A stretch of DNA of 26,551 nt from CAZGCA01 sp964524145 (GCA_964524145.1 CAZGCA010000084.1:1-26551), one strand, 5' to 3'. Numbered from the stretch's first letter, positions 15,221-23,494 are shown. The notes: generated by a model from the letters alone, not told the origin. Translations and numbers: made by a program.

Positions 15221-15309
15221 GGTTCCTTCTTTGCCACGTTCCCGCGGCAGGACCGTTTGCAACTCTTCTCTTCCAAGTCCAGACCCAATCCGGCTCCACC
15301 CGCATCATC

Positions 15310-15338
15310 AGCATACATGCCGGTAATTCCGTTGTCAA
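15310..15338 (-). promoter_or_regulatory. Sigma70-type promoter of the pilin-type array
   Basis: On the minus strand, TTGACA (15333-15338) and TATGCT (15310-15315) have a 17-nt spacer. Transcription would begin near 15303, giving a long leader of about 240 nt to the ATG at 15059. It is divergent from the promoter at 15437-15465, about 100 nt away. Confidence 0.6.
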
Positions 15339-15436
15339 GTCATCCATTCACCCCGGATTTCCGGTTTGGAGAGGTCGTTTCTAGAGCCGTCGGTATCGTT
15401 TAGCCCCATACATAGACCATGACAGGACTATCGGTC

Positions 15437-15465
15437 TTGATAGCACAAGATCTTGCGTGTACAAT
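15437..15465 (+). promoter_or_regulatory. Sigma70-type promoter of the SGNH-ABC-sulfatase operon
   Basis: TTGATA (15437-15442) and TACAAT (15460-15465) are separated by 17 nt and each differs from consensus at one position. The predicted transcript starts near 15472 and has a leader of about 140 nt. I found no convincing operator or riboswitch in it, only a small CTCGG/CCGAG hairpin near 15533. Confidence 0.62.
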
Positions 15466-15611
15466 GGGAAACGCGCGTTTACCATGTTGAAGCCCTGCCC
15501 GTGGCGCTCGGGAGCAGGTCCATGTGGGATCTCTCGGTTCAGCCGAGATCTGGCAGATCGTTGGATAGTAGCAGGCAGGAGCTGCCGGACTAAGCACAGA
15601 GGATTATCGAC

Positions 15612-16322
15612 ATGTACAAGACCTTGCTGGTGAGTGTTCTACTACTCCTTGTTACGCTCTTCGTTCATTGCGCATTGGCGGACGAGAAGCCGTTGCTGGA
15701 ACCCATTGAATGGAGTGATATCTGGATAGTCAACGCGAACAAGAACGAGCTGCCTCGCGTTCTGCTGGTCGGCGACTCGATTGTGAGAGGGTACTTTGAC
15801 GTTGTCGAGAAGGCCCTGGTCGGCAAGGCGTATTGTGCGCGATACGCGACCTCGAAGTTCATGGGGAACCCGGACTACCTGGCCGAACTGGCGGTTTTGC
15901 TGAACGGGTACCGGTTTGACGTCATCCACATCAACAACGGGCTGCACGGGTGGGCGTATACGGAAGAGCAGTACGCGGAGAGTTTTCCGAAGCTCCTGGA
16001 CACCCTGGAGAAGCACGGAAAAGGCGCTGCCGTGATCTGGGCCACAACAACTCCCGTCCGGACAGGAAAGAAGCTTGCCCGATTCGACAAGAAGACCGAA
16101 CGGGTGAAAGCAAGAAACCGGATCGCCGTTGAGGTAATGCGCGAACACGGGATTCCAGTCAACGATCTGTACGGCCTGGTCGAACAGCGGCCCGAGTGGT
16201 ATTCCAAGGACGGCACACATTTCAACAACAAAGGAAAGACCGCACAGGGGAAACAGGTGGCGGAAATCGTATCGAGCTACCTGCCGAACAGGACAGATGC
16301 AGGCGACGGCAAACAGCAGTAG
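15612..16322 (+). CDS. Secreted SGNH/GDSL-type hydrolase (probable carbohydrate esterase)
   Basis: The 236-residue protein has a signal peptide (hydrophobic residues 5-20, probable cut after CALA near 23). Catalytic blocks of the SGNH family are visible: block I LLVGDSIVRG with Ser56, block III INNGLHGW (Asn at 108-109), and block V KDGTHFNNKG with Asp200 and His203. It should act as a serine esterase in the periplasm, for example removing acetyl groups from polysaccharide or oligosaccharide; the ester is not known. The ATG at 15612 has AGAGGA about 8 nt upstream. It is the first gene of a plus-strand operon with a sugar ABC transporter and a sulfatase, which supports a role in trimming substituted glycans. 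Confidence 0.88.
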   Translation: MYKTLLVSVLLLLVTLFVHCALADEKPLLEPIEWSDIWIVNANKNELPRVLLVGDSIVRGYFDVVEKALVGKAYCARYATSKFMGNPDYLAELAVLLNGYRFDVIHINNGLHGWAYTEEQYAESFPKLLDTLEKHGKGAAVIWATTTPVRTGKKLARFDKKTERVKARNRIAVEVMREHGIPVNDLYGLVEQRPEWYSKDGTHFNNKGKTAQGKQVAEIVSSYLPNRTDAGDGKQQ

Positions 16323-16331
16323 AAACGCACC

Positions 16332-16511
16332 ATGGTCGAGAACGAGCCGAAGCTTGGGAGTTTCATCATCGTGAGAATAGCGCAGGCCGGTTTGTTTGCT
16401 TCACTGCCTTCCCTCTGCCTGGCCTGTGTCCGCGCTGAAGAGCCCGACTACACGGTCCGGGGCGCGTCGCCCCTCCGCGATGGCGGAGTATATGAACGGT
16501 TCATCCGCTAA
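16332..16511 (+). CDS. 59-codon frame with signal-peptide-like start, possibly a gene remnant
   Basis: A frame from ATG 16332 to TAA 16509-16511 reads as a basic/hydrophobic N-terminus (IIVRIAQAGLFASL, then CLACVRAEE) and a short polar stretch ending GGVYERFIR. This looks like the signal peptide and first residues of a secreted protein cut short. There is no Shine-Dalgarno sequence before the ATG. It starts 9 nt after the SGNH hydrolase and overlaps the start of the binding-protein gene by 20 nt, so it could also be a short coupling frame. I do not recognise a family. Confidence 0.3.
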   Translation: MVENEPKLGSFIIVRIAQAGLFASLPSLCLACVRAEEPDYTVRGASPLRDGGVYERFIR

Positions 16512-17922
16512 GGACCATTGTGTGCGCGACACCGCCTGGCAGCCGTGGGCGGTGGCGGCGGTCCTTTTCCTGGTGATGGCCGCCGGAGCCTTTGACCTGC
16601 TGGTCTTGCGCAAAGACAAACCGCATTTTGAACTTCGCGACGGGCATCAGGTGCATGTGCTGCGGCTTTGGGATTGGGATCCAACCCGGACGAGAATCAT
16701 CCAGAAGTACCTGGACCGTTATCACCGGCACACCGAGGGTCGAGTCGAGGTACAGGTGACGCAGATAGCCTGGGATCAGTACTGGTCCAAAGTTGTAGCC
16801 GCTTGTGTTGGTGGCAAGCCCCCAACCATGATCAACATGCACAACGCCATGCACACCAAACTGGTGGAACTTCTCGAACCGTTCCCGCAAGATCTGTTTC
16901 CGCTGGAGCAAATGAACCGCCGATACCTGTGGTTTGACATGTGTTTTGTCCACAAAGACCGGTTGGGACACAACCAGTTCTATTATCTTCCGTCCGGGTT
17001 GATGACCAGCATGATCTTCTACAATCGAGACGTCTGGGAACTCCATGGGTTGACCGAAGAGGACTACCCGCACACCTGGGACGAACTCTTTGCTCTCGGC
17101 AGGAAACTCACCGCACGCGACGCCAGTGGGGGAATCCGCGTGGCCGGCTTCAATTTCAACCTCAACATGTTCTGGCTGATGACCGACTTGATCTACCAAC
17201 AGGGAGGCCGGCTCTTCGCCGATGGCGGAGAGGAGGTGCTTCTCAACTCACCCGAGGCCCGGCAGGCGGCCCGTCTCCTTTGCCAGGTCTATGAACAGGA
17301 ATCCTGCTCGCCTCGGTTTCTTGGGTTCCTCGAATCCTTCGCCTCGTACGAATCGGAAAACCGTGACACGGCGTCGTACAGCGCCATGGGATACGCCTGG
17401 GGCTGGGTGGGCAACCATCTGCGCACCCAAAATCCCGCGATGCGATGGGACGTTTTCCCCATACCCCACGCGGCGCCCGGATCGGGCAACCCGCTGTTAC
17501 GCACCAACTTCGAATGCGGCCAGTCGGTCATGGCGGGCGCTCCTGCCCAGGACAGGGCCGAGGCATTCCTTTTCCTGAAATGGCTACACGAACAGGAGGA
17601 CTACGTATTGGAGATCAATCTCGAGCAAGGGACCCTGCCTTGCACAATGGCGTTGTGGGAGGATCCCCGTGTGGACGGCGACCCGGTCGCCAGCGTGATA
17701 CGCAGTGTGGTGCGCAGGGCGGTCATCCCTGGTGAGCTTCCTGAACGGATGCTGGAACTGATGCTAGGTCTCGAGGACCTGCTTGCTCAGGACATGCCGC
17801 TGGACGATGCCCTGGATATGGCCAACCGGGTGGGGAACATCAACTACAAAGAGAACCCATCGCGTTGGCTCGTGGAGTCCGAATCGATCCGACGTGCGAG
17901 TCAGCCGGGGGGCGGATTGTGA
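16492..17922 (+). CDS. ABC transporter extracellular solute-binding protein (family 1), membrane-anchored
   Basis: The protein (476 residues from ATG 16492) has an N-terminal hydrophobic helix (WAVAAVLFLVMAAGAFDLLVL, about residues 19-39) with no lipobox and no good signal-peptidase site. It should stay anchored with the binding domain outside. The rest is a family-1 sugar-binding protein: WDWDPTRTRIIQKYLDRYH, then PPTMINMHN, LPSGLMTSMIFYNRD, TWDELFALGRKL, FLFLKWLHEQ. Upstream in-frame ATGs (16396, 16480) lack ribosome binding sites, while 16492 follows GGCGGAG at short spacing. The stop overlaps the first permease start (GTGA), showing coupling. The ligand is probably an oligosaccharide, judging from neighbouring hydrolase and sulfatase genes. 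Confidence 0.85.
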   Translation: MNGSSAKDHCVRDTAWQPWAVAAVLFLVMAAGAFDLLVLRKDKPHFELRDGHQVHVLRLWDWDPTRTRIIQKYLDRYHRHTEGRVEVQVTQIAWDQYWSKVVAACVGGKPPTMINMHNAMHTKLVELLEPFPQDLFPLEQMNRRYLWFDMCFVHKDRLGHNQFYYLPSGLMTSMIFYNRDVWELHGLTEEDYPHTWDELFALGRKLTARDASGGIRVAGFNFNLNMFWLMTDLIYQQGGRLFADGGEEVLLNSPEARQAARLLCQVYEQESCSPRFLGFLESFASYESENRDTASYSAMGYAWGWVGNHLRTQNPAMRWDVFPIPHAAPGSGNPLLRTNFECGQSVMAGAPAQDRAEAFLFLKWLHEQEDYVLEINLEQGTLPCTMALWEDPRVDGDPVASVIRSVVRRAVIPGELPERMLELMLGLEDLLAQDMPLDDALDMANRVGNINYKENPSRWLVESESIRRASQPGGGL

Positions 17923-18803
17923 AGCACCCTTTCACCGAACAGAGGGGCGTTGTGGTCTGCTCCATGGGGCCGCTGATGGTCTTCATGGGGATGTTCTCCC
18001 TCTTGCCGATTCTGTATGCGCTGTACATTAGCCTGCACGGCTGGGGGTTCGCGGAAGGGCCGGAGTTCGTTGGCATAGGAAACTACCAGCGCGCCCTGAG
18101 CGGCACCGATCCCCTGTTCTACAAGTCGTTGTGGAACACGCTGAAGTTCGTGCTCCTGACAATCCCCGCCACCAACGCTCTGGCCATCGTCGTGGCCAAA
18201 CTGATTACCAAGTCCGGACGATGGGAACCGCTGTTCCGCACGGCCTTCTTCCTCCCGGTGGTGACCAACATCGTGGCCGTCTGCCTTCTGTGGGAATTCT
18301 TCTACCGCGGCGACGGCTCAGGCTTGTTCAACGGCATCCTGGCGCTCGTCGGCGTACCCAACCAACTATGGCTGCGGGACGCGAATCTGGCGATGCCTTC
18401 CATTGCCCTGATGCAAGTCTGGAACGGCCTTGGCTTCTCGGTGATTCTGTACACGGCCGGGTTGAAGAATATCCCGCGCACTTACTATGACGCGGCCAAG
18501 GTGGATGGGGCCGAAGCGATGGGCCGGTTCTTTTATGTGACCGTGCCACTGCTCATGCCGACCATCACCTTCTGCATCGTCACGGGCACCATCGGCGCGT
18601 TTCAGGTCTTTGGCCAAGTACTCATCATGACGAGCGGCGGACCGCTGAATGCCACGCGGACCATTGTCTATCATCTGTACACCGCCGCTTTCGACTACTT
18701 CAACATGGGCTATGCGTGCGCCATGGCCTTTATCCTGCTGGCGGTCATCGGGCTCTTCACGGTCATACTGTTCCGACTGACCCGCACCGAATGGGAATAC
18801 TGA
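17919..18803 (+). CDS. ABC sugar transporter permease 1 (MalF/UgpA type)
   Basis: This 294-residue inner-membrane protein has about six helices and the cytoplasmic EAA loop YYDAAKVDGAEAMGRFFYVT followed by VPLLMP, which docks the ATPase. NYQRAL and a periplasmic WNTLKFVLL region are typical of the MalF/UgpA branch of the sugar (CUT1) family. I place the start at GTG 17919, overlapping the stop of the binding-protein gene (GTGA), with GGGGGCGGA upstream. An ATG 18 codons earlier lies inside that gene and has no such site. It forms a pair with the next permease. No ABC ATPase gene is present in the operon. Confidence 0.9.
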   Translation: MKHPFTEQRGVVVCSMGPLMVFMGMFSLLPILYALYISLHGWGFAEGPEFVGIGNYQRALSGTDPLFYKSLWNTLKFVLLTIPATNALAIVVAKLITKSGRWEPLFRTAFFLPVVTNIVAVCLLWEFFYRGDGSGLFNGILALVGVPNQLWLRDANLAMPSIALMQVWNGLGFSVILYTAGLKNIPRTYYDAAKVDGAEAMGRFFYVTVPLLMPTITFCIVTGTIGAFQVFGQVLIMTSGGPLNATRTIVYHLYTAAFDYFNMGYACAMAFILLAVIGLFTVILFRLTRTEWEY

Positions 18804-18806
18804 GGG

Positions 18807-19637
18807 ATGAGGAAAACCGTAACGCTGACCGTGCTGGCGCTGGCATCTTTGCTGATGACCGCGCCTTTCGCGTGGATGCTCCTTTCCTCGTTCAAGTCGA
18901 ACGCCGAGATTCAACGGGCCGAATTGACGGTTCTGCCCGAGCACTGGACCCTCGAGCACTACCGCACCATTCTGGGCGTAGGCGAAACGCAGCTGGCCGG
19001 CTACAACTTCACGCGGTTCTACGGCAACAGCCTCAAAGTCGCGTTGGCGGTGACGCTGCTCAGCACCATGGCCAATGCGTTTATCGGCTACGTGTTCGCC
19101 AAGTTCCGCTTCGCGGGGAGGCGCATCATTTTCTCGGTGTTGCTGGCAACGATGATGGTGCCCTTCCCCGTGACCATGATCCCCACGTTCCTGATCATGG
19201 GCAGACTGCACCTGCTTGATACCCATCTGGCGCTCATCCTCCCCGGCGTGATCGGCGCCTACGGTGTCTTTCTAATCCGTCAGTTTGTCAACGCGATTCC
19301 CGACGACCTCTTCGCGGCGGCCGGGATCGACGGGTGTAGCGAGTTGAGGATTTTCACCACGATTGTCGTTCCTTCGTGCAAACCGGTGATGTTCGCGACC
19401 GCGTTGTTCACATTCCTCACCACATGGAACGACATGCTGTGGCCCCTCATCCTGCTTCAGAGTCAGGAGAAGTACACGCTTCCGCTGGCGTTGATGGCTT
19501 TCGGAAACCAGTACACTCAGAACAACGGGTTGATCCTCGCCGCCTCTACCATCACTGTTGTACCCGTGATAATACTGTTCCTCTTCGTCCAGAGACAGTT
19601 GATTGAGGGCATTACGGTGACGGGGATGAAGAACTAG
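18807..19637 (+). CDS. ABC sugar transporter permease 2 (MalG/UgpE type)
   Basis: This 276-residue membrane protein with six predicted helices has a first helix (TVLALASLLMTAPFAWMLLSSFK) ending in the SSFKSNAEI typical of the MalG/UgpE branch. The EAA loop is IPDDLFAAAGIDGCSELRIF followed by VPSCKP, and a C-terminal FLFVQRQLIEGITVTGMKN matches the usual end of this family (.R.fv.Glt.GavKg). The gene starts 3 nt after the first permease, with GAGGG almost touching the ATG, so translation is probably coupled. With permease 1 and the binding protein it forms an importer that must borrow an ATPase encoded elsewhere. Confidence 0.9.
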   Translation: MRKTVTLTVLALASLLMTAPFAWMLLSSFKSNAEIQRAELTVLPEHWTLEHYRTILGVGETQLAGYNFTRFYGNSLKVALAVTLLSTMANAFIGYVFAKFRFAGRRIIFSVLLATMMVPFPVTMIPTFLIMGRLHLLDTHLALILPGVIGAYGVFLIRQFVNAIPDDLFAAAGIDGCSELRIFTTIVVPSCKPVMFATALFTFLTTWNDMLWPLILLQSQEKYTLPLALMAFGNQYTQNNGLILAASTITVVPVIILFLFVQRQLIEGITVTGMKN

Positions 19638-19653
19638 CGTGAAAGGAACGGAG

Positions 19654-19955
19654 ATGCTGGTTTGCCTGTCGCACGGCGTGGATCGAATGTCGCTGAGTGC
19701 CGTCTTGGTCGTCGTTGTCGTCGTGTCGAGCTTTGCGATTGCAGGGGCCCCGCCGGTGAGAATCGCCTTTCTGGCTATTGAGCTCTCGCTCGAGGAAATT
19801 GGCCCGCACAATCGGGCGGCATGGCCGACACGGCCGGCGAGGATCGAGACTTGGCCGATTTCGACGTCGTCTGGTACCACCAGGGCGACGCTATCCGCCG
19901 CACCGCGAACAACGATGAGAAGCTGAGCTTGCAAGCACGGAGAGAAGACACATGA
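19654..19955 (+). pseudogene. Frameshifted, internally deleted gene with signal peptide
   Basis: From ATG 19654 (AAAGGAACGGAG upstream) the frame encodes a signal-like segment (AVLVVVVVVSSFAIAG), then PPVRIAFLAIELSLEEIGPHNRAAW, and becomes low-quality sequence stopping at 19926. From about 19821 a second frame continues as DLADFDVVWYHQGDAIRRT and ends in TGA at 19953-19955, overlapping the sulfatase ATG (ATGA). The two halves together resemble the N-terminus of a secreted protein with a glutamine-amidotransferase-like (ThuA/GATase1-like) domain, where a phrase like FDVVWYH is common. The assignment is tentative. The expected bulk of such a protein is absent, so there was probably a deletion as well as the frameshift near 19820. 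Confidence 0.55.
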
Positions 19956-21478
19956 ATAGACGCCAGTTTCTGCAGGGCTTGGGTGCATTGGGCGCAGCCT
20001 CCTTTCTGTCACATGGCATAGGGAACAGAAGCAGTATCGCCTTGGAAAGCTCCCGGCCGAACATCGTGTTCTTCTTCATCGACGACATGGGGTGGCAGGA
20101 CACTTCGGAACCGTTCTACAAAGAGATCACTGCGCTCAATCGCCGATACTACACGCCCAACATGGAGAAGCTCGCGGATGCAGGGATGAAATTCACCCAG
20201 GCCTACGCCTGCGCGTTGTGCTCGCCCACCCGGGTCAGCCTTATGACCGGACTCAACGCCGCGCGACACGGCGTGACAAACTGGACCCTGCGCAAGAACA
20301 AGTCGCCCGACCCTAACCACCCAAGGCTGACTATGCCGCGATGGAACGTGAACGGTCTGAGTCCCGTGCCGGGGATCAAACGAACCGTGTATGCGCGCAC
20401 CCTGCCCATGTTCCTGCAGAAGGCGGGCTATCGCACCATTCATGTTGGAAAAGGTCACTGGGGCGCTGCGGGAACCCCGGGCGAAGACCCCAGGAATCTC
20501 GGCTTTGACGTCAACATTGCTGGGCACGCCGCGGGCGGCCCCGGCAGCTACTACGGCAAGTATAACTTCAGTGCCGCCTGGCGCAAGGGCGACAGGATCT
20601 GGGATGTCCCCGGCTTGGCCGAGTATCACGGACGCGACGTGTACCTGACTGAAGTCTTGACACTCGAGGCAAACGAGGCCGTCGAAGCCGCCGTGGCCGA
20701 TGGCAAGCCGTTCTACCTGTACATGTCGCACTACGCCATTCACGCTCCATGGGAGAAAGACGAACGCTACTACCAGAAGTACAAGGACCGGAAACTGACG
20801 GATTTCGACGCCACCTACGCTTCGATGCTCGAGAGCATGGACAAGTCTCTGGGCGACATCCTCGCGAACCTCAAGCGGCTCGGCGTTGACGACAACACGA
20901 TCATCATTTTCATGAGCGATAACGGCGCTCCAAGCCAAGCCGCACTCAACAAACCCTTGCGCGGACACAAGCTCACCCCGTACGAGGGAGGCACGCGCGT
21001 TCCGATGATGGTGAAGTGGCCGGGCGTTACCGAAGCCGGCTCAACCTGCGACGAGTATGTCATCATCGAAGACATCTTCCCGACGATTTTGGAGATGGCG
21101 GACGTACGAGACTTTGACCAAATCGGCGGCGAAATCGACGGGGTCAGCTTTGTGCCCTTGTTGAAGCAGGCGCAGGGCTATCCAAAGGACCGTGCCCTGT
21201 TCTGGCATTTCCCGCACTGCTACGACCGGCCCCCGTACAGCGCGGTCCGAAAGGGCGACTGGAAGCTGATCTACTTCTACGCCGACCAACACTACGAGCT
21301 GTACAACCTGGCAGAAGACATCGGCGAGAGCCGGAACCTCTATAAACAACGTCGGGATATTGCCGATCGCTTGGCGACAACGCTGCACGACTTCCTGGTC
21401 GACGCCAAAGCACACATACCGACTCTCAAACGGACTGGAGAAACCGTGCCGCTTCCAGGAGTCTCCCCACAGCTCTGA
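19952..21478 (+). CDS. Tat-exported sulfatase (arylsulfatase family)
   Basis: This 508-residue sulfatase begins MNRRQFLQGLGALGAASFL, a twin-arginine-type signal. The formylglycine signature is CSPTR at 90-94 (Cys90 is oxidised to formylglycine by a sulfatase-modifying enzyme), followed by SLMTG. Metal and substrate residues are visible: Asp44-Asp45 in FIDDMGWQD, Lys167 and His169 in GKGHWG, His264 in AIHAPW, Asp323-Asn324 in MSDNGA, Lys340 in RGHKLTPYEGGTRVP. It hydrolyses sulfate esters, probably of a polysaccharide or its fragments outside the cytoplasm. The ATG at 19952 overlaps the stop of the wrecked gene upstream. It is the last gene of the plus-strand operon with the SGNH hydrolase and ABC importer. 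No anaerobic or FGE-type maturase is seen in the window. Confidence 0.93.
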   Translation: MNRRQFLQGLGALGAASFLSHGIGNRSSIALESSRPNIVFFFIDDMGWQDTSEPFYKEITALNRRYYTPNMEKLADAGMKFTQAYACALCSPTRVSLMTGLNAARHGVTNWTLRKNKSPDPNHPRLTMPRWNVNGLSPVPGIKRTVYARTLPMFLQKAGYRTIHVGKGHWGAAGTPGEDPRNLGFDVNIAGHAAGGPGSYYGKYNFSAAWRKGDRIWDVPGLAEYHGRDVYLTEVLTLEANEAVEAAVADGKPFYLYMSHYAIHAPWEKDERYYQKYKDRKLTDFDATYASMLESMDKSLGDILANLKRLGVDDNTIIIFMSDNGAPSQAALNKPLRGHKLTPYEGGTRVPMMVKWPGVTEAGSTCDEYVIIEDIFPTILEMADVRDFDQIGGEIDGVSFVPLLKQAQGYPKDRALFWHFPHCYDRPPYSAVRKGDWKLIYFYADQHYELYNLAEDIGESRNLYKQRRDIADRLATTLHDFLVDAKAHIPTLKRTGETVPLPGVSPQL

Positions 21479-21564
21479 TTCCAGCGAGAAGCGGAAACAC
21501 CGCGTAATCTGGCATGAGCGAGATTTCAGTAGTCTGAAACGGAAAAGATGATGGAAAGCTCCGC

Positions 21565-21642
21565 TCAGTTCACGTTCCACGCGCGGACGGTGTTGTCGCG
21601 CATCAAGATGCCTGCGTTCCGCGTGTTCTCGTGCTCTCTCAT
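21565..21642 (-). pseudogene. 25-codon stub after the sugar isomerase
   Basis: An ATG overlapping the isomerase stop (ATGA, 21642-21639) opens a frame of 25 codons ending GILMRDNTVRAWNVN at TGA 21565-21567. The overlap and the sensible-looking end suggest the two ends of a deleted gene joined in frame, or a chance frame. No family is recognised. The remaining bases to 21479 hold only a 6-bp hairpin (TTTCAG-TAGT-CTGAAA, 21524-21539) without a T-run between the convergent operons. Confidence 0.3.
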
Positions 21643-22511
21643 GTGTTGCCAAAGATCTGCTTGAACCGGTCAATCGACGCCGCAAACCCCTCCTCGAAAG
21701 TTCCTTCGTCCGGGTGGTAGACGCTTTCAAGTGAGATCGCGCCGTCATAGTTGTCTTCCTCGAGGCACCGGGCGATGTCGTCGAGGAAAGGCGCCATTTG
21801 TCCGCTGCCGAGGGAGCATTGCTCGACACTGGCCCTGGGTATGTCGACGTTCGAATCCTTGATGTGGATGTGGCCGAGATAACCGCCGCGCAACGCGTCG
21901 TAGCCGTCGGGATAGGCCGCCTCGTTGCAGTACAGAGAGTTGGCCGGGTCCCAAAGGACCTTGAGATGGCTGGTTCCCAGGTCATCGATCAGTTTGTGTC
22001 CCAGAACCGCGGAGGTGATCATGGCGTTGTTTCCTGTCTCGACAACCAACGTGACGTCCTCGGCCTCGGCCATCTCTACAACCGGCTCGAGCAGTTCCAG
22101 CAACTTTGCCCAGGCCTCGTTGTTCGCGTTCCACACCTCGGCGCCGTTGCAGCCGAACAGAATCATCTCCTTGCGAAAACTCATGATCCGCACCAGATCG
22201 GTTCCGAAGGCTTTTGCCATGTCGATGCACCGTTTCGTGGAGTCCATGTGCTTCTGATGATTTGCGTCGCCCACTTCGGTATCCCCAACGCTCATGCCTG
22301 CGAAATTGTGGCGAGAGATGCACGACACCCGGACACCGTATTTCTTGACGAGGTTCGTCGCGCGCGCCATCTCTTCGTCAGCGAGGTCGCCAACCTCCTT
22401 TTCCCACAGGAACTGCAGTTCCGCATAATCGAGATCCGCGTCCGTCATCACCTGCAACGCGTGCTCGAAATCCCGGCTGATGCCGTCCGTAACCACCCCT
22501 AGCTTAGCCAC
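21639..22511 (-). CDS. Sugar phosphate isomerase/epimerase-like TIM-barrel protein
   Basis: The 290-residue product belongs to the xylose-isomerase-like/AP endonuclease 2 TIM-barrel superfamily. Metal ligands at barrel-strand ends are visible: Glu158 in LVVETGNN, Asp188 in VLWDPAN, His214 or His216 in GHIHIKD and Glu262 in AISLES, with SCISRHNFAG early in the chain. Such proteins isomerise or epimerise sugars, keto-sugars or inositols. There is no signal peptide, so it is cytosolic. The start is GTG (22511) with AGGAGA upstream. It follows a beta-hydroxyacid dehydrogenase by 48 nt in a TRAP-transporter operon, which suggests the imported acid sugar is isomerised and reduced. Confidence 0.87.
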   Translation of the reverse strand: MAKLGVVTDGISRDFEHALQVMTDADLDYAELQFLWEKEVGDLADEEMARATNLVKKYGVRVSCISRHNFAGMSVGDTEVGDANHQKHMDSTKRCIDMAKAFGTDLVRIMSFRKEMILFGCNGAEVWNANNEAWAKLLELLEPVVEMAEAEDVTLVVETGNNAMITSAVLGHKLIDDLGTSHLKVLWDPANSLYCNEAAYPDGYDALRGGYLGHIHIKDSNVDIPRASVEQCSLGSGQMAPFLDDIARCLEEDNYDGAISLESVYHPDEGTFEEGFAASIDRFKQIFGNT

Positions 22512-22559
22512 GCTCCGAATCTCCTATCGTCCGAAATGGCTTTCCCATCTCCTTTTTCG

Positions 22560-23450
22560 TTACCACTTCACTTCTGTGCCGGCGATTTGCTCGAGCACCT
22601 TGACGCAGGTCCAATTGTCTTCGTCGGGGAACATCGAAATGCCCGACTGAAAGAGTTGAAAGGCTGCCGCCGTCGCGAACAGGGGGACGCCGTTCTCACG
22701 GGCCATATCGACGCTGATGCCAAGGTCTTTGTACATCGTCGCGAGTCGGCTTCCCGTGTCCTTGAATTTCCTGTCCAGGATGAGCTTCGAGCAATTCTCG
22801 AACAGTCCACAGTTGATGCCGCTGGCACTGAAGACCTTGTGGAGTGTCTCGCCGCTGACGCCGGCCTTAGCGCCCAGCACGAGGGATTCGAAGATGGCGG
22901 CAAAGACCGTGCCGATCATGGCCTGAAGCGAGGCCTTCACGGTCTGGCCCTGACCTACTTGCTCGCCCACATGGAAGATGACTTTCGAGATCGAATCGAG
23001 CACGTCGCGGTTCGCCTCCAGGACGTCGGTCTTGCCCGACACCATAATGGTAAGCGTACCGTTCTCCGCGCCGGGCTTGCCGCCGCTGACGGGGGTGTCC
23101 AGAAGGTGAAGACCTTTCGCGGTCACGGGCGCCACGAATTCCTCTATCTCGGAGGGCTTGATTGTGGCCGAGACAATGATCGTCGTGCCGCTCTTCGCTC
23201 CGGCAAGCAATCCGTCCTTACCCAGGATCACTTCCTTCACCTGCGCACCGTTGAGCACCATCACGAAGATAGTGTCACACTCCTCTCCGACCTCACGGCA
23301 ACTTGCCGCGCGCGCGCCACCGGCCGTCTCGAACTCTGCCAACCGGGCCTCGCTGAGGTCGAAGCCCGTCACGGGAAACCCCGCTTTGAGGATGTTCTTC
23401 GCCATCCCCGATCCCATATCGCCAAGACCGACAATACCAACCCTCTTCAT
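22560..23450 (-). CDS. NAD(P)-dependent beta-hydroxyacid dehydrogenase (GarR/HIBADH family)
   Basis: The 296-residue protein has an N-terminal Rossmann motif GLGDMGSGMA (8-17), the substrate-binding DTPVSGG (118-124), and the catalytic-Lys segment GQGQTVKASLQAM (Lys172), followed by an all-helical domain with YKDLGIS (Lys241), the usual order of the 3-hydroxyisobutyrate/tartronate semialdehyde reductase family. In sugar-acid pathways these enzymes interconvert 2-hydroxy-3-oxo acids and hydroxy acids. The usual Asn four residues after the catalytic Lys is replaced by Gln. The ATG at 23450 follows AGGAGCAAAGGGG. Its place between a TRAP transporter and a sugar isomerase supports a role in uronate or aldonate degradation; the exact substrate is unknown. 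Confidence 0.87.
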   Translation of the reverse strand: MKRVGIVGLGDMGSGMAKNILKAGFPVTGFDLSEARLAEFETAGGARAASCREVGEECDTIFVMVLNGAQVKEVILGKDGLLAGAKSGTTIIVSATIKPSEIEEFVAPVTAKGLHLLDTPVSGGKPGAENGTLTIMVSGKTDVLEANRDVLDSISKVIFHVGEQVGQGQTVKASLQAMIGTVFAAIFESLVLGAKAGVSGETLHKVFSASGINCGLFENCSKLILDRKFKDTGSRLATMYKDLGISVDMARENGVPLFATAAAFQLFQSGISMFPDEDNWTCVKVLEQIAGTEVKW

Positions 23451-23477
23451 GGCCCCTTTGCTCCTGTTCGTGTGATT

Positions 23478-23494
23478 GCCGGGACAACCCCGGC
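23478..23494. other. GC-rich stem-loop between dctM and the dehydrogenase gene
   Basis: GCCGGG (23478-23483) and CCCGGC (23489-23494) pair around a 5-nt loop inside the 84-nt spacer. No T-run follows on either strand. It may be an mRNA processing or stability element separating transporter from enzyme expression, or chance. Confidence 0.3.
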
